Shown here: piece by piece, positions 35,398 through 43,801 of the stretch | Position numbering within the stretch: the stretch's first letter is position 1 | Layout: every line of letters begins with the position of its first letter | Origin: Chryseobacterium taichungense | GTDB taxonomy: Bacteria > Bacteroidota > Bacteroidia > Flavobacteriales > Weeksellaceae | NCBI RefSeq assembly: GCF_900109935.1 | Contig: NZ_FOBV01000007.1 | Location: 124,001-188,000, forward strand | Reading direction: 5' to 3' | DNA length: 64,000 bases | Position numbers and translations under genes: made by a program | Notes under the pieces: generated by a model | The model's database searches: none | The model's input: the letters and a program-made list of their open reading frames with translations, nothing else | What the model was told of the DNA's origin: nothing

Positions 35398-36054
35398 TCA
35401 TTTATGTTTAACCAACATTTTATCTGTTGCCTTTCTGCTCAGGATTTCCTGTTTTCCGTCAACTTCTATTGTGATTGATTTATCAAAACTTTCAATTTTT
35501 ACGATTCTGATTTTCTTATTTAGAAGTAAATTTCTTTCGGTAAGATAGTTGAGAAAAGCATCATCCGAAAGAGTAACAGACGTGAAAGTTACCGTGTCAC
35601 CGATATTGCATGAACTTAGCTTTTGCAAATCCTGCGCAATAATATTTCCGTCTTTATCAGGAATAGGCTCACCATGAGGGTCAAATTTCGGATGATCCAG
35701 AATTTCATCCATTTTGTCAAAAAATATCGTGGAATGCACGTGCTCAAGCTGTTCGGCAATTTCGTGAACATTTTCCCAGCCGAAGTTCATTTTTTTTACG
35801 AGAAACATTTCCGTAAGTCTGTGTTTTCTTACGACCAGAGCAGCTTCTCGTCTTCCTTTTTCTGTAACGATGAGCGGCTTATAGGTTTCATAGATGACCC
35901 AGTTTTTGTCAGCAAACTTTTTCATCATGTTGTTTACACTTGGCATTTTTACCGATAAAAACTTGCTGAGTTCATTAATCGTCACTTTATTTTCACTGTC
36001 AACTAAGTGAAATAAAGCTTTGAGGTAATTTTCTTCCGTGAGTGTTGTTTTCAA
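35398..36054 (-). CDS. DtxR/MntR-family metal-dependent regulator
   Basis: The 218-residue protein has an N-terminal winged helix (TINELSKFLSVKMPSVNNMMKKFADKNWV). A dimer/metal domain follows with RKHRLTEMFLVKKM, HEIAEQLEHVHS and HPKFDPHGEPIPD, the His/Glu/Asp-rich motifs of DtxR and MntR. A C-terminal SH3-like/FeoA domain begins near 145 (LQKLSSCNIGDTVTF). It should sense Mn2+ or Fe2+ and repress uptake genes; which metal is not decidable. The minus-strand TAGATTTG at 36075-36082 may be its -7 box. Confidence 0.9.
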   Translation of the reverse strand: MKTTLTEENYLKALFHLVDSENKVTINELSKFLSVKMPSVNNMMKKFADKNWVIYETYKPLIVTEKGRREAALVVRKHRLTEMFLVKKMNFGWENVHEIAEQLEHVHSTIFFDKMDEILDHPKFDPHGEPIPDKDGNIIAQDLQKLSSCNIGDTVTFTSVTLSDDAFLNYLTERNLLLNKKIRIVKIESFDKSITIEVDGKQEILSRKATDKMLVKHK

Positions 36055-36074
36055 ATGTTAGAGGCTTTATAATA

Positions 36075-36082
36075 CAAATCTA
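36075..36082 (-). promoter_or_regulatory. -7 promoter box of the DtxR-family gene
   Basis: Read on the minus strand, TAGATTTG fits TAnnTTTG and lies about 20 bp before the ATG. Confidence 0.45.
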
Positions 36083-36126
36083 ACAAATTATTGTTAATAA
36101 TGTACGCTTGTTGTTCTTAGTTTTTT

Positions 36127-36134
36127 TAATTTTG
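36127..36134 (+). promoter_or_regulatory. -7 promoter box of threonine aldolase gene, next to the ATG
   Basis: TAATTTTG fits TAnnTTTG and ends only 4 bp before the ATG at 36139, so the transcript would be leaderless or nearly so if this box is used. Confidence 0.4.
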
Positions 36135-36138
36135 GCTT

Positions 36139-37170
36139 ATGAAATTTTCATTTAAAAACGACTATTCAGAAGGTTGTCATCCTCATATTTTACAGGCTTT
36201 AATGTCATCTAATCTTGATCAGCAGGCAGGCTACGGAGAAGATCAATATTCTTTGGAAGCTAAAGAACTTATCAAACAAAAAATTAAAAAATCCGACTCA
36301 GAAATTTATTTTGTATCCGGAGGAACGCAGGCGAACCTAATTGTTATTTCTTCGATCTTAAGGCCTTACCAATGCGCTGTTTCTGCAGGTACAGGTCATA
36401 TTCTAAATAATGAAACGGGTGCAATAGAAGCGACTGGTCATAAAGTTTTAAGCATTAACAAAGAAGACGGAAAATTAGCTCCTGACGATATTATTCCTGT
36501 TTTGGAGAGCCATAGCAATATTCCGCATCAGGTAATGCCAAAGCTGGTTTATATTTCAAATTCTACAGAATTGGGAACGATCTATACGCTTAAAGAACTT
36601 GAAGATCTGTCAAAATTTTGTAAAGAATATGATCTTTATCTTTTTATGGACGGTGCTAGATTGGGACACGGACTGACAGCAGAAACCAGCGACCTCACAC
36701 TGGAAAAAGTTGCAGAGCTGACTGATATTTTTTATCTGGGCGGAACTAAAAACGGAGCGTTGATAGGAGAGGCCATTATAATCAACAATAAAGAACTTCA
36801 GCAGGATTTTGCTTTTAACATTAAACAAAAAGGCGCTTTGTTGGCAAAAGGCAGGCTGCTCGGCATTCAGTTTCTGGAACTGATGAAAAATGACTTGTAT
36901 TTTGAGTTGGCCAGACATGCCAATCAGCAGGCCATGAAAATGAAAAAAGCAATGCAGGAAAGGGGAGTAGCATTTCTTTCAGATACTTATACCAATCAGA
37001 TTTTTCCTATTTTAAATAATCATCTTATTGAAAAATTATTCGATAAATTTGAATTTTATGTCTGGAAAAAAATTGATGAAGATTTTTCTGCTATTCGCCT
37101 GATCACTTCATGGAATACAGGGGATAAGCCCATCAATGAATTTATTGAAATTATAAACAATGAATTATAA
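36139..37170 (+). CDS. Low-specificity L-threonine aldolase-like PLP enzyme
   Basis: The 343-residue fold-type I PLP enzyme opens FKNDYSEGCHPHILQALM, has FVSGGTQANL (PLP phosphate), LFMDGARLGHGL (pyridine Asp) and the Schiff-base lysine in YLGGTKNGALIGEA. These match the beta-eliminating lyase/threonine aldolase family that cleaves threonine or allo-threonine to glycine and acetaldehyde. Related Flavobacteriia enzymes are annotated the same way. A bidirectional terminator separates it from the convergent lipoprotein gene. Confidence 0.87.
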   Translation: MKFSFKNDYSEGCHPHILQALMSSNLDQQAGYGEDQYSLEAKELIKQKIKKSDSEIYFVSGGTQANLIVISSILRPYQCAVSAGTGHILNNETGAIEATGHKVLSINKEDGKLAPDDIIPVLESHSNIPHQVMPKLVYISNSTELGTIYTLKELEDLSKFCKEYDLYLFMDGARLGHGLTAETSDLTLEKVAELTDIFYLGGTKNGALIGEAIIINNKELQQDFAFNIKQKGALLAKGRLLGIQFLELMKNDLYFELARHANQQAMKMKKAMQERGVAFLSDTYTNQIFPILNNHLIEKLFDKFEFYVWKKIDEDFSAIRLITSWNTGDKPINEFIEIINNEL

Positions 37171-37200
37171 AAAAAACAGCCTCGTTTAAGGCTGTTTTTT
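37171..37200 (+). terminator. Rho-independent terminator (can work in both directions)
   Basis: AAAAAACAGCCT pairs with AGGCTGTTTTTT around CGTTTA, giving A-run and T-run on both strands between converging genes. Confidence 0.85.
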
Positions 37201-37206
37201 TATGTT

Positions 37207-37256
37207 TCTCTCAATAGGATTTCATCCTATTCTGATTTAGATCGTCCTTTCAGGAC
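37207..37256. repeat. Double hairpin element
   Basis: AATAGGAT-TTC-ATCCTATT is a perfect 8-bp hairpin. About 13 bases later GTCCT-TTC-AGGAC forms a second hairpin with the same TTC loop. Neither is followed by a T-run on the plus strand, which suggests a small dispersed repeat rather than a terminator. Confidence 0.45.
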
Positions 37257-37272
37257 TCTCTTACGAATATTT

Positions 37273-37776
37273 TTATTGTAAAGATTTTGTAACAATATTG
37301 CAATCGGCAGGTTTAAGCATTCTGCCTCCGGCATATTTGATTTTGCTTTCATTAGCATATTTTGTCCCGGTTTCAGGATCTCTTTCGCCAATACCTTCGC
37401 TCAGGCCATCTTTAGTTTGCAGAAAATAGATATCATTTTTATTTCCTGATTTGCCTTCAGATTCAAAATTATAAGTTAGCTTTAGCGTGTCTCCTGATTT
37501 AAACCCAGATAATTCACCTTTATTGCTGTCTTTTTCACTGTTTTTTGTAGCCATTTTGCCGGTTATGGTCCCCAAATTGTCATCAATGCTTACAAAAACA
37601 GTGTCTTTTCCGGTCACTCCCATATAACAGAAAGATTTGGCGGTGAGTGTATCCACTGATTTTTCCGTTGCGACAGCAGTATCAGGTTGCAATGTTCCAG
37701 CAACAGGAGCTTCCGGCTTTTTGTTGCAGTTCAGTAAAAAAACTGATAATGAACTTAATAAGATTAATTTTTTCAT
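37273..37776 (-). CDS. Hypothetical lipoprotein
   Basis: The 167-residue protein has a lipoprotein signal ending LLNC (Cys about 17), a Pro/Ala/Thr-rich spacer to residue 45, then a beta-rich domain (SFCYMGVTGKDTVFVSIDD, GTITGKMATKNSEKDSNKGEL, GDTLKLTYNF). It looks like a small calycin-like or YbbD-type domain built of consecutive strands. No function is recognised. It should sit on the periplasmic side of a membrane. Confidence 0.7.
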   Translation of the reverse strand: MKKLILLSSLSVFLLNCNKKPEAPVAGTLQPDTAVATEKSVDTLTAKSFCYMGVTGKDTVFVSIDDNLGTITGKMATKNSEKDSNKGELSGFKSGDTLKLTYNFESEGKSGNKNDIYFLQTKDGLSEGIGERDPETGTKYANESKIKYAGGRMLKPADCNIVTKSLQ

Positions 37777-37877
37777 ATCCCTTTTTATTTTGTTAAATCG
37801 ATTTCATTTGACTAAATAATAACATTATTATTTAAAATTAATTGGAGTAAACCCATCAATTTGCGGTCCAAAAATTA

Positions 37878-38396
37878 TTAAACTTTAAGGCAGCCTCTGA
37901 AGCCTCTCGCTGCATAATACGATTCTGCGCCATTATGGTACATAAAAACGGTGTCGTATCTTCTGTCGCAAAAAACTGCACCGCCCATTTCTCTGATTTT
38001 CTCAGGAGTTTTTATCCAGCTTGAGGTTTTGAGATCAAACTTTCCTAACTCCTGGAGTTTTCGGTATTGTTCTTCGGATAATATTTCGATACCCATTTCA
38101 GCAGCTCTATCAACGGCATTTCCCTCTGGCTTGTTGGCTTTTCTTGAGTTCCATGCGGGATAATCATAGCATAGACTTCTTCGTTTCGGGCTTTCAGGCG
38201 AACAGTCGAAAAACAGATATTCTCCGGTGGCTTTATCGAAATCTACAACATCAGGCTCGCCATCAGTGATTTCCATTTCATGCAGTGACCAGAGTTTTTC
38301 GGGATGATCTTCAAGCTTTTGCTGAATTTCTTTCCACTCAATATTTTGATGCCTATGGCTGTTGTTTTCAAATCTAATTAACCAATTACAAAAGTC
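37878..38396 (-). pseudogene. DUF4256 gene lacking its N-terminus and start codon
   Basis: The frame is open from the TAG at 38397-38399 to the stop at 37878. It contains nearly all of a DUF4256 protein (RFENN...EKLWSLHEMEITDGEPDVVDFD...FCDRRYDTVFMYHNGAESYYAARGF). The first ATG in frame lies at 38276, well inside the conserved domain, which would give 132 residues instead of the usual ~185. About 40 residues of good family-like sequence lie upstream of it without an ATG, GTG or TTG start. Either the 5' end has been lost or a rare start is used. The function of DUF4256 is unknown. Confidence 0.65.
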
Positions 38397-38484
38397 CTAT
38401 AATTTATATTATGTTAAATAGAATATATTTTTGATTTTGATAAATACTATTTAGTGCTGGTTTTCCTGTGTCTATAGAGTTTTT

Positions 38485-38519
38485 TTATTAAAAAAAGACA
38501 GCCATGATTAAGCTGTCTT
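38485..38519 (-). terminator. Rho-independent terminator
   Basis: AAGACAGC (38495-38502) pairs with GCTGTCTT (38512-38519); on the minus strand TTTTTTTAAT follows. It lies just after the stop of the YegP-like remnant. Confidence 0.75.
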
Positions 38520-38532
38520 ACGATGTTATGAT

Positions 38533-38800
38533 TTATGACAAATCTTCAATGATAGCATCTGGTGCATAACGTTTGACACTTTCTATCCCGGAATCCCTGG
38601 CATAAGCTGACGAATACATTTCGCTGGTTCCCAACACTTGATTATTGTTGGCATTTTGAGTAAAATAAGGTTCATTTCGTATTGATAAAAATTCCTAAAA
38701 TTAGAATTACTTACACATATTTTGCTGCTTTTGATAGCATCAATACAATTTTGTTTTGTGGTGTGCCTTTCGCTGGTTAATAATTATTGTTATCCGTATC
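38533..38800 (-). pseudogene. Frameshifted YegP-family (DUF1508) remnant
   Basis: The minus strand reads EPYFTQNANNNQVLGTSEMYSS, then GIESVKRYAPDAIIEDLS and a stop (38694-38533), a clear DUF1508 second repeat. In another frame, upstream (about 38790-38690), it reads LLTSERHTTKQNCIDAIKSSK, which matches the first repeat (ILTSE-Y-TK-NAI-S-K type). At least one frameshift and several stops separate the parts, and no start is recognisable. An intact YegP protein has two such repeats and about 110 residues. The minus-strand terminator directly after the stop is still intact. Confidence 0.7.
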
Positions 38801-38858
38801 AAAAATAAATTAAAGGATTCTGATGCCATTACGGCTTTCCATAAATAGGAAATAATAC

Positions 38859-40151
38859 TTATTGTACCACACCAATTCTTGCTTTCACCGGAATATTTGA
38901 GGTATTTAGGCTCGGAGTCTGACCATGAAAGTCAAAATTAATATTAACTCCCGGACGAAAAATAAGACAATGCGTTGAGCCTCCAAAATGGAATGTACCA
39001 ATCGGGTCTCCTTTTTTCACATGATCGCCCTCGCGAACAGTGATTTCACAGCTGGAAACTTCTGCCATTCCGATAGCAACGAAGCATATAAGTCCGATTT
39101 TATCGTTATCTGATTCTATAAAGATCAACGCTCGTGCTGCCAATTCTGCGATATATCCTTGGGAATCATTAGGTCCAGCCGGATCGTATCCTTCAGCCGG
39201 GGCTTCTGAGTAATAAGTTCCCGGAACATTTTTTATGGCAACCACTCTCCCATCTACCGGACTATTCCACCGATGGTATGTTTTAGCGCATAAAAATGCC
39301 TGATAAACAGTGCTGTTGTCTCCAAATTCTCCGGCCAGATCATGATTATCCATGATATCAAGAAGTGAATAGGGCTGTCCTTTCATCCAGAATTTATCTT
39401 TCATCATCGCATTGGTCACGCAATTGTAAGGTGCCGATTCACATGCGTTAACAATCACGGATGGATCCCAATCTTCTTTACTCACTTCCCGTACTCCGGG
39501 ATTGAATTCACGGGTAAAAAAATCATCCCAGCTTTTATATCCGAAATGAGGCTTATCTGGCTGACATTGATAATTATAAATGAAATTTTGTAATGCGTCA
39601 TAGGGATCATTACCCTGACCTCTTAAAGGATCCATACTCGCAATGGCTTCCAGGGCTACAGGGGAAAACCATCCAACAGGATTGGTATAATCAGGTTGTG
39701 GCTGGTTTATAGGGCCGTGTACCAGTACATATGTTGAATCCGGAGATTCCAGAAAATTTTTCCATACACTTAGAATATTATAAAGTTTTTCGTTCACCAG
39801 CGAATTGGTAAATGCAAGGTAGCCTCCTTCTGTTCCCATAGCCCAATCCAGAATAGCGTTGATAGGAAACCCCACCAATCCTATTTTATCTTCAATCTGG
39901 CTATAGCATGGACCTTCACGAAGAATCTGATTCATAATCTGAAGCATGGTTTCAAAGTTTTTTACCTGGTCATTATACCCTTGAGGAACCTGATCATACA
40001 TGCTGGTAAAAGCCATGTAGAGTACTGCATCATTGTAAATAGCATTTCTAAGATCTTCAATGGCTGGATGTAACGGAAGTGGATTTGATTTTGCCTGGGC
40101 GACTTTCTTTTCAATCCATCGGTTCAGGAAATTCTGTCGGAGGGAAGCCAT
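38859..40151 (-). CDS. Phosphatidylserine decarboxylase-like protein with PSDC N-terminal domain
   Basis: The 430-residue protein has an N-terminal ~170-residue helical domain (LHPAIEDLRNAIYNDAVLYMAFTSMYDQVP) of the type found in PSDC and fungal tryptophan-decarboxylase proteins. A PSD catalytic domain follows with SWDDFFTREFNPGVR, YHRWNSPVDGRVV and, near residue 400, FHFGGSTHCLIF. There the Gly-Ser pair is the expected self-cleavage site forming the pyruvoyl group. No membrane anchor is seen, unlike the bacterial Psd used in phosphatidylethanolamine synthesis. It may decarboxylate a small amino compound instead. This is inference from domain type. Confidence 0.82.
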   Translation of the reverse strand: MASLRQNFLNRWIEKKVAQAKSNPLPLHPAIEDLRNAIYNDAVLYMAFTSMYDQVPQGYNDQVKNFETMLQIMNQILREGPCYSQIEDKIGLVGFPINAILDWAMGTEGGYLAFTNSLVNEKLYNILSVWKNFLESPDSTYVLVHGPINQPQPDYTNPVGWFSPVALEAIASMDPLRGQGNDPYDALQNFIYNYQCQPDKPHFGYKSWDDFFTREFNPGVREVSKEDWDPSVIVNACESAPYNCVTNAMMKDKFWMKGQPYSLLDIMDNHDLAGEFGDNSTVYQAFLCAKTYHRWNSPVDGRVVAIKNVPGTYYSEAPAEGYDPAGPNDSQGYIAELAARALIFIESDNDKIGLICFVAIGMAEVSSCEITVREGDHVKKGDPIGTFHFGGSTHCLIFRPGVNINFDFHGQTPSLNTSNIPVKARIGVVQ

Positions 40152-40392
40152 TTTCCCACTCTGTACTTTACGTGATTCATAATTAAGGTGTTTTTTCCTT
40201 ACTCATATGGCTTTTCAGGATACGCCCCGTTTGAAATGGTTTCTGGTCTCCATGGTTATTAGTTAATTGTAAATTTACAACGGAAACAGAGAGATGCCAA
40301 GAGTAATTTTACTCAAAAACGGATCTCAGTATTAATACGGAATTTATAATCCTTAGAAATTGATGGTTAGAAATATTTTATTAATAAGTCAT

Positions 40393-40400
40393 TATCTTTG
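40393..40400 (+). promoter_or_regulatory. -7 promoter box of map
   Basis: TATCTTTG matches TAnnTTTG exactly and lies 15 bp before the ATG at 40416, giving a very short leader. Confidence 0.5.
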
Positions 40401-40415
40401 CTTCAAATACTAAAT

Positions 40416-41180
40416 ATGTCTATTACCAATGAATCTGAATTTATCGGAATGCAAAAAGTAAGTGAAGCAGTTGCTTATACTTTAAAAGAAATGACAAATT
40501 ATGCCCAACCGGGTATGACGACTAAAGAAATAGATGAATTCGGAGCTGCAATTCTTAAGAGATTTGGCGCCAGATCTGCTCCCGCTCTTACCTACGGATT
40601 TCCAGGTTGTACCTGTATAAGTATTGATGACGAATTTTGCCATGGTATTCCTACAGATCAGCGCGTATTGAAAGAAGGTGACCTGATCAACATAGACGTT
40701 TCTGCTGAGCTCAATGGCTTTTGGGCTGATAATGGAAACTCATTTGTCATCGGAAAAGATATCAATAACCACAATAAGCTGGTGAATGCTTCTAAGGAAA
40801 TTTTGCAAAAAGCAATAAATAATATTAAAGGAGGAGTTAAAATTGCTGATATTGGTTTTCTTATGGAAACAGAAGCAAAAAGACGAGGATTTAAAGTAAT
40901 TAAAAATCTGGGAGGACACGGAGTTGGAAGAAGTCTCCATGAAGCACCGGATGAGCTGATGAATTATAAAAACCGTTTCGATAACAGAAGATTCAGGAAA
41001 AATTCTGTGGTGGCTATTGAAACTTTTATTTCTACCGATTCACATATTGCTGTTGAACTGAATGATGGCTGGACGATGGTCGGCAATAAAGGGGGCTACA
41101 TGGCACAACATGAGCATACCATAATGATTACGGACGGAAAACCTGTTATTCTCACTCAGATGAATGAAATATTTAATTAA
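40416..41180 (+). CDS. map: Methionine aminopeptidase, type I
   Basis: I use the ATG at 40416 (254 residues) because the upstream TTG overlaps the promoter box. Family I landmarks are all present: FPGCTCISIDDEFCHGIP (substrate His), INIDVSAELNGFWADNG (two metal Asp), GGHGVGRSLHEAP (metal His), VVAIETFIS (metal Glu) and QHEHTIMIT (metal Glu). It removes the initiator methionine from nascent proteins. A strong palindromic terminator follows. A second, ribosomal-operon map gene is usual in this group, so this copy may be an additional paralogue. Confidence 0.93.
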   Translation: MSITNESEFIGMQKVSEAVAYTLKEMTNYAQPGMTTKEIDEFGAAILKRFGARSAPALTYGFPGCTCISIDDEFCHGIPTDQRVLKEGDLINIDVSAELNGFWADNGNSFVIGKDINNHNKLVNASKEILQKAINNIKGGVKIADIGFLMETEAKRRGFKVIKNLGGHGVGRSLHEAPDELMNYKNRFDNRRFRKNSVVAIETFISTDSHIAVELNDGWTMVGNKGGYMAQHEHTIMITDGKPVILTQMNEIFN

Positions 41181-41182
41181 AC

Positions 41183-41217
41183 AAATCGGGGCTGTTTCAA
41201 AGAAACAGCCCCGATTT
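41183..41217 (+). terminator. Terminator, 16-bp perfect stem
   Basis: AAATCGGGGCTGTTTC and GAAACAGCCCCGATTT pair perfectly around AAA. It lies between the convergent map and PA2169-like genes and can serve both. Confidence 0.8.
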
Positions 41218-41249
41218 ATAGCAAGGTTTATATTGTAATGTCACATTTA

Positions 41250-41702
41250 TTATTTATATCTGCTCATGTTTTCAAACTGATGGTAAGAATCTTTAATGTT
41301 CTTTAAATGTTCAGAAACGATATCCAGACTTTCCTGGCTTAGCTTTCCGCTGTCAATGGCATTTTGATAGGCATCAATAGCTGCTTTTTCACCGAAGATC
41401 ACATTTTCAATCGTTGATTCTTCTTTATTTCCTAAGGTAAAAGAATTTTTAATGTCGATCCATGTTCTGTGAAGGGCACCTGCTACAGATGGTGAATCTT
41501 CCGGGGTTTCCCCGTCATCCTGAATCAGGTTGATCAGTTCATTTTTCATTACTCTTGAAAGCGAGTTTAAACGGGCATACTCTGATTTTACATCGGGATA
41601 GTTTTCCCATACTTTTCCTTCTACTTTCGCAAAACCTTCAATTCTGTCATTAGTAATATGCAGCAGATCATTAAGCACTGATGCTTCTTCTTTATTTTTC
41701 AT
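41250..41702 (-). CDS. PA2169/DUF2383-family four-helix-bundle protein
   Basis: The 150-residue protein has four amphipathic helices: VLNDLLHITNDRIEGFAKV, KSEYARLNSLSRVMKNELI, TWIDIKNSFTLGNKEESTIENV and EKAAIDAYQNAI, the ferritin-like PA2169/DUF2383 fold. These proteins are often stress- or stationary-phase-associated; metal ligands are incomplete, so metal binding is doubtful. It is a monocistronic gene. Confidence 0.82.
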   Translation of the reverse strand: MKNKEEASVLNDLLHITNDRIEGFAKVEGKVWENYPDVKSEYARLNSLSRVMKNELINLIQDDGETPEDSPSVAGALHRTWIDIKNSFTLGNKEESTIENVIFGEKAAIDAYQNAIDSGKLSQESLDIVSEHLKNIKDSYHQFENMSRYK

Positions 41703-41827
41703 AATAGTATAGTTTGGTGTTTTAAAAGATGTACAAGAATTATACCTAGTAAATAAATGGTAACATATCTTTTTAATAAATGGCCATGAATTAACAATAT
41801 TGAAATTAAAAACAATTTTTTTGTACG

Positions 41828-41835
41828 TATTTTTG
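41828..41835 (+). promoter_or_regulatory. -7 promoter box of HAD gene
   Basis: TATTTTTG fits TAnnTTTG, 24 bp before the ATG at 41860. Confidence 0.45.
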
Positions 41836-41859
41836 TGAATAATCTTTCACAATTTAAAT

Positions 41860-42657
41860 ATGAACTCATTAGAAAAACCTACTATAAAAGCCGTATTTCT
41901 TGATATCGACGGAACCCTGATCAGCTTTAAAACCAATAAAATTCCTGAATCTACCCAAAAGGCCATAACAAGCCTGCGTGAAAAAGGAATTAAGGTAATT
42001 GTTGCGACAGGACGCTCCATAAATTCTTTAGATCATATTAAGCATATTACTTTTGACGGCTTTATTACCTTTAATGGCAGTTATTGTATAACGACTGAAG
42101 GAAAAGTAATGTACAAAACATATATTAATGCTGCCGATATAAAAAATCTTGTCAGCTATGCGCAGAATTTTCCGTTAAGCTATTCGTTAATGTACGAAGA
42201 TAAAGTGGAAATTAATGATGCAACACCAGAAGTTGTAGGTATGTATGGCCATGTTAATTTACCCGTCCCGCCAATTCATGATAAAGAAAATATTGATACA
42301 GATCATGTGCTTCAGGCAAATATTTTTATGGGGCCGGAAGATGAAAAAAAATTTATGCAAAGCATTATGCCCAATTCTTCAGCTTCAAGATGGACTCCCC
42401 TGTTTGCAGATGTTAATCATGGAGGAATAAGTAAAAGTACAGGAATTAAGCAATTTTGCGATTATTTCGGAATTGATATTTCACAGACTATGGCTTTCGG
42501 AGATGGAGGAAATGATATCGAAATGTTGAAATTTACACGAATCGGCGTTGCTATGGGAAATGCCAATGCCAATGTAAAGGAAATAGCAGATTACATAACG
42601 GATGACGTTGACAATCATGGAATTGAATCTGCCCTCCTTCACTTTGGAGTTCTGTAA
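41860..42657 (+). CDS. HAD-superfamily phosphatase, Cof type
   Basis: The 265-residue protein shows HAD motif I FLDIDGTLI (about 14-22), motif II VATGRS, an inserted C2B cap (about 85-185) and motif III/IV AFGDGGNDIEML followed by VAMGNANANVKEIADYIT. This is the Cof/IIB class that removes phosphate from sugar phosphates and cofactors; substrate unknown. Full length. Confidence 0.9.
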   Translation: MNSLEKPTIKAVFLDIDGTLISFKTNKIPESTQKAITSLREKGIKVIVATGRSINSLDHIKHITFDGFITFNGSYCITTEGKVMYKTYINAADIKNLVSYAQNFPLSYSLMYEDKVEINDATPEVVGMYGHVNLPVPPIHDKENIDTDHVLQANIFMGPEDEKKFMQSIMPNSSASRWTPLFADVNHGGISKSTGIKQFCDYFGIDISQTMAFGDGGNDIEMLKFTRIGVAMGNANANVKEIADYITDDVDNHGIESALLHFGVL

Positions 42658-42759
42658 TATAAACTCTGTTTTGTTACTGAAATTACATATTTATATGTTC
42701 TGTGGTATCTGTTTTTAACAGATTAATGGTAAAAAGGCACAATATGTGTATATAACTAA

Positions 42760-42954
<195 letters not shown>

Positions 42955-42979
42955 GATCTAAGTAAGAAACTGAAGATAG

Positions 42980-43025
42980 AAAGCTGGAAATTAAGACTTT
43001 ATTGTCTATTTCCAGCTTTTTTATT
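42980..43025 (+). terminator. Rho-independent terminator
   Basis: AAAGCTGGAAAT (42980-42991) pairs with ATTTCCAGCTTT (43008-43019), with an inner AGAC/GTCT stem, followed by a T-run. Confidence 0.85.
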
Positions 43026-43043
43026 GTTGTAAAATTATTGAAA

Positions 43044-43610
43044 TTATTTAGAAGCTTTCGCAGCACCTGTTGCGCCCAGCTTAGATTTTACAGATGGAGT
43101 AATATCTTCTCCACCATCCATATAAGCGATATTGCTGTTACCCTGAGAAGTTGCAACGTCAAATACATAAGCCAGTCCTTTTTCTTTTGCTACAGTAGAG
43201 ATCATGTTGCTTACCTTTTGCTGGATAGGCGTGAATAATTCAGTCTGCTTCTTTGAAATATCCTGAGCTGCTTTCGTTCTTGCTTCTTCAATACCTTTTC
43301 CTAAAGTCTGAAGTTCTGTCTGTGCCGCAGTAAGTTCTTTGATGACAGTTTCCTTATTCGCTTCACTGATTGTTTTCTCTTTATCCTGAGCCGCTTTCAG
43401 CTTAGTCTGATAAGTAGTGATCATCTTTTCAATTTCACCTTGCTTGGTTTTTGTGAAAGTGTCAAGAGAAGCTTCTGCCGTTTTTGCTTCAGGAAGGTTG
43501 GCAAAAATATCATCAGAATTTACATGACCGATTTTTTGCTGTGCATTTACGAAATTTGTTGTCAGGAAAAGCCCTGCTGCTATCGAAAATGTTGTAATTA
43601 ACTTTTTCAT
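43044..43610 (-). CDS. OmpH/Skp-family periplasmic chaperone
   Basis: I use the ATG at 43610 (188 residues), where MKKLITTFSIAAGLFLTTNFVNAQ forms a normal signal peptide; 14 codons further upstream are not needed. After QKIGHVNSDDIFANLPEAK comes a long coiled coil rich in Lys/Glu/Gln (about 50-130), the tentacle arms of Skp-like chaperones, then a short beta region LAYVFDVATSQGNSNIAYMDGG. It should bind unfolded outer-membrane proteins in the periplasm. It is single, not in the usual bamA-ompH cluster. Confidence 0.88.
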   Translation of the reverse strand: MKKLITTFSIAAGLFLTTNFVNAQQKIGHVNSDDIFANLPEAKTAEASLDTFTKTKQGEIEKMITTYQTKLKAAQDKEKTISEANKETVIKELTAAQTELQTLGKGIEEARTKAAQDISKKQTELFTPIQQKVSNMISTVAKEKGLAYVFDVATSQGNSNIAYMDGGEDITPSVKSKLGATGAAKASK

Positions 43611-43696
43611 CTTGAATATATATTTAAATTTTATCCTTAATAAAGTCAGCAAATATAATAAATATAACTACATCCCTAGTGATATTCGTAAAAAAG

Positions 43697-43719
43697 AAGT
43701 CCGGAAACTATTCCGGATT
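43697..43719 (-). terminator. Hairpin, probable second terminator of the aldo/keto reductase gene
   Basis: AGTCCGGAA pairs with TTCCGGATT (one G-T); the minus strand continues CTTCTTTTTTAC. Confidence 0.5.
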
Positions 43720-43751
43720 TAATTTTTAGATTGTAATTTCTAATCATGTCA

Positions 43752-43780
43752 TAAAAAAAAGTCTCCTTATGGGAGACTTT
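43752..43780 (-). terminator. Rho-independent terminator
   Basis: AAAGTCTCC (43758-43766) pairs with GGAGACTTT (43772-43780); the minus strand continues with a T-run. It follows the aldo/keto reductase stop. Confidence 0.8.
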
Positions 43781-43801
43781 ATTATAGCTGTATCAGATTA
43801 A

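Noticed and set aside
36139-37170. Reading the PLP enzyme as a cysteine desulphurase or tyrosine phenol-lyase
   Set aside because: Motif order and the FKNDYSEGCHP opening match threonine aldolase-type enzymes better.
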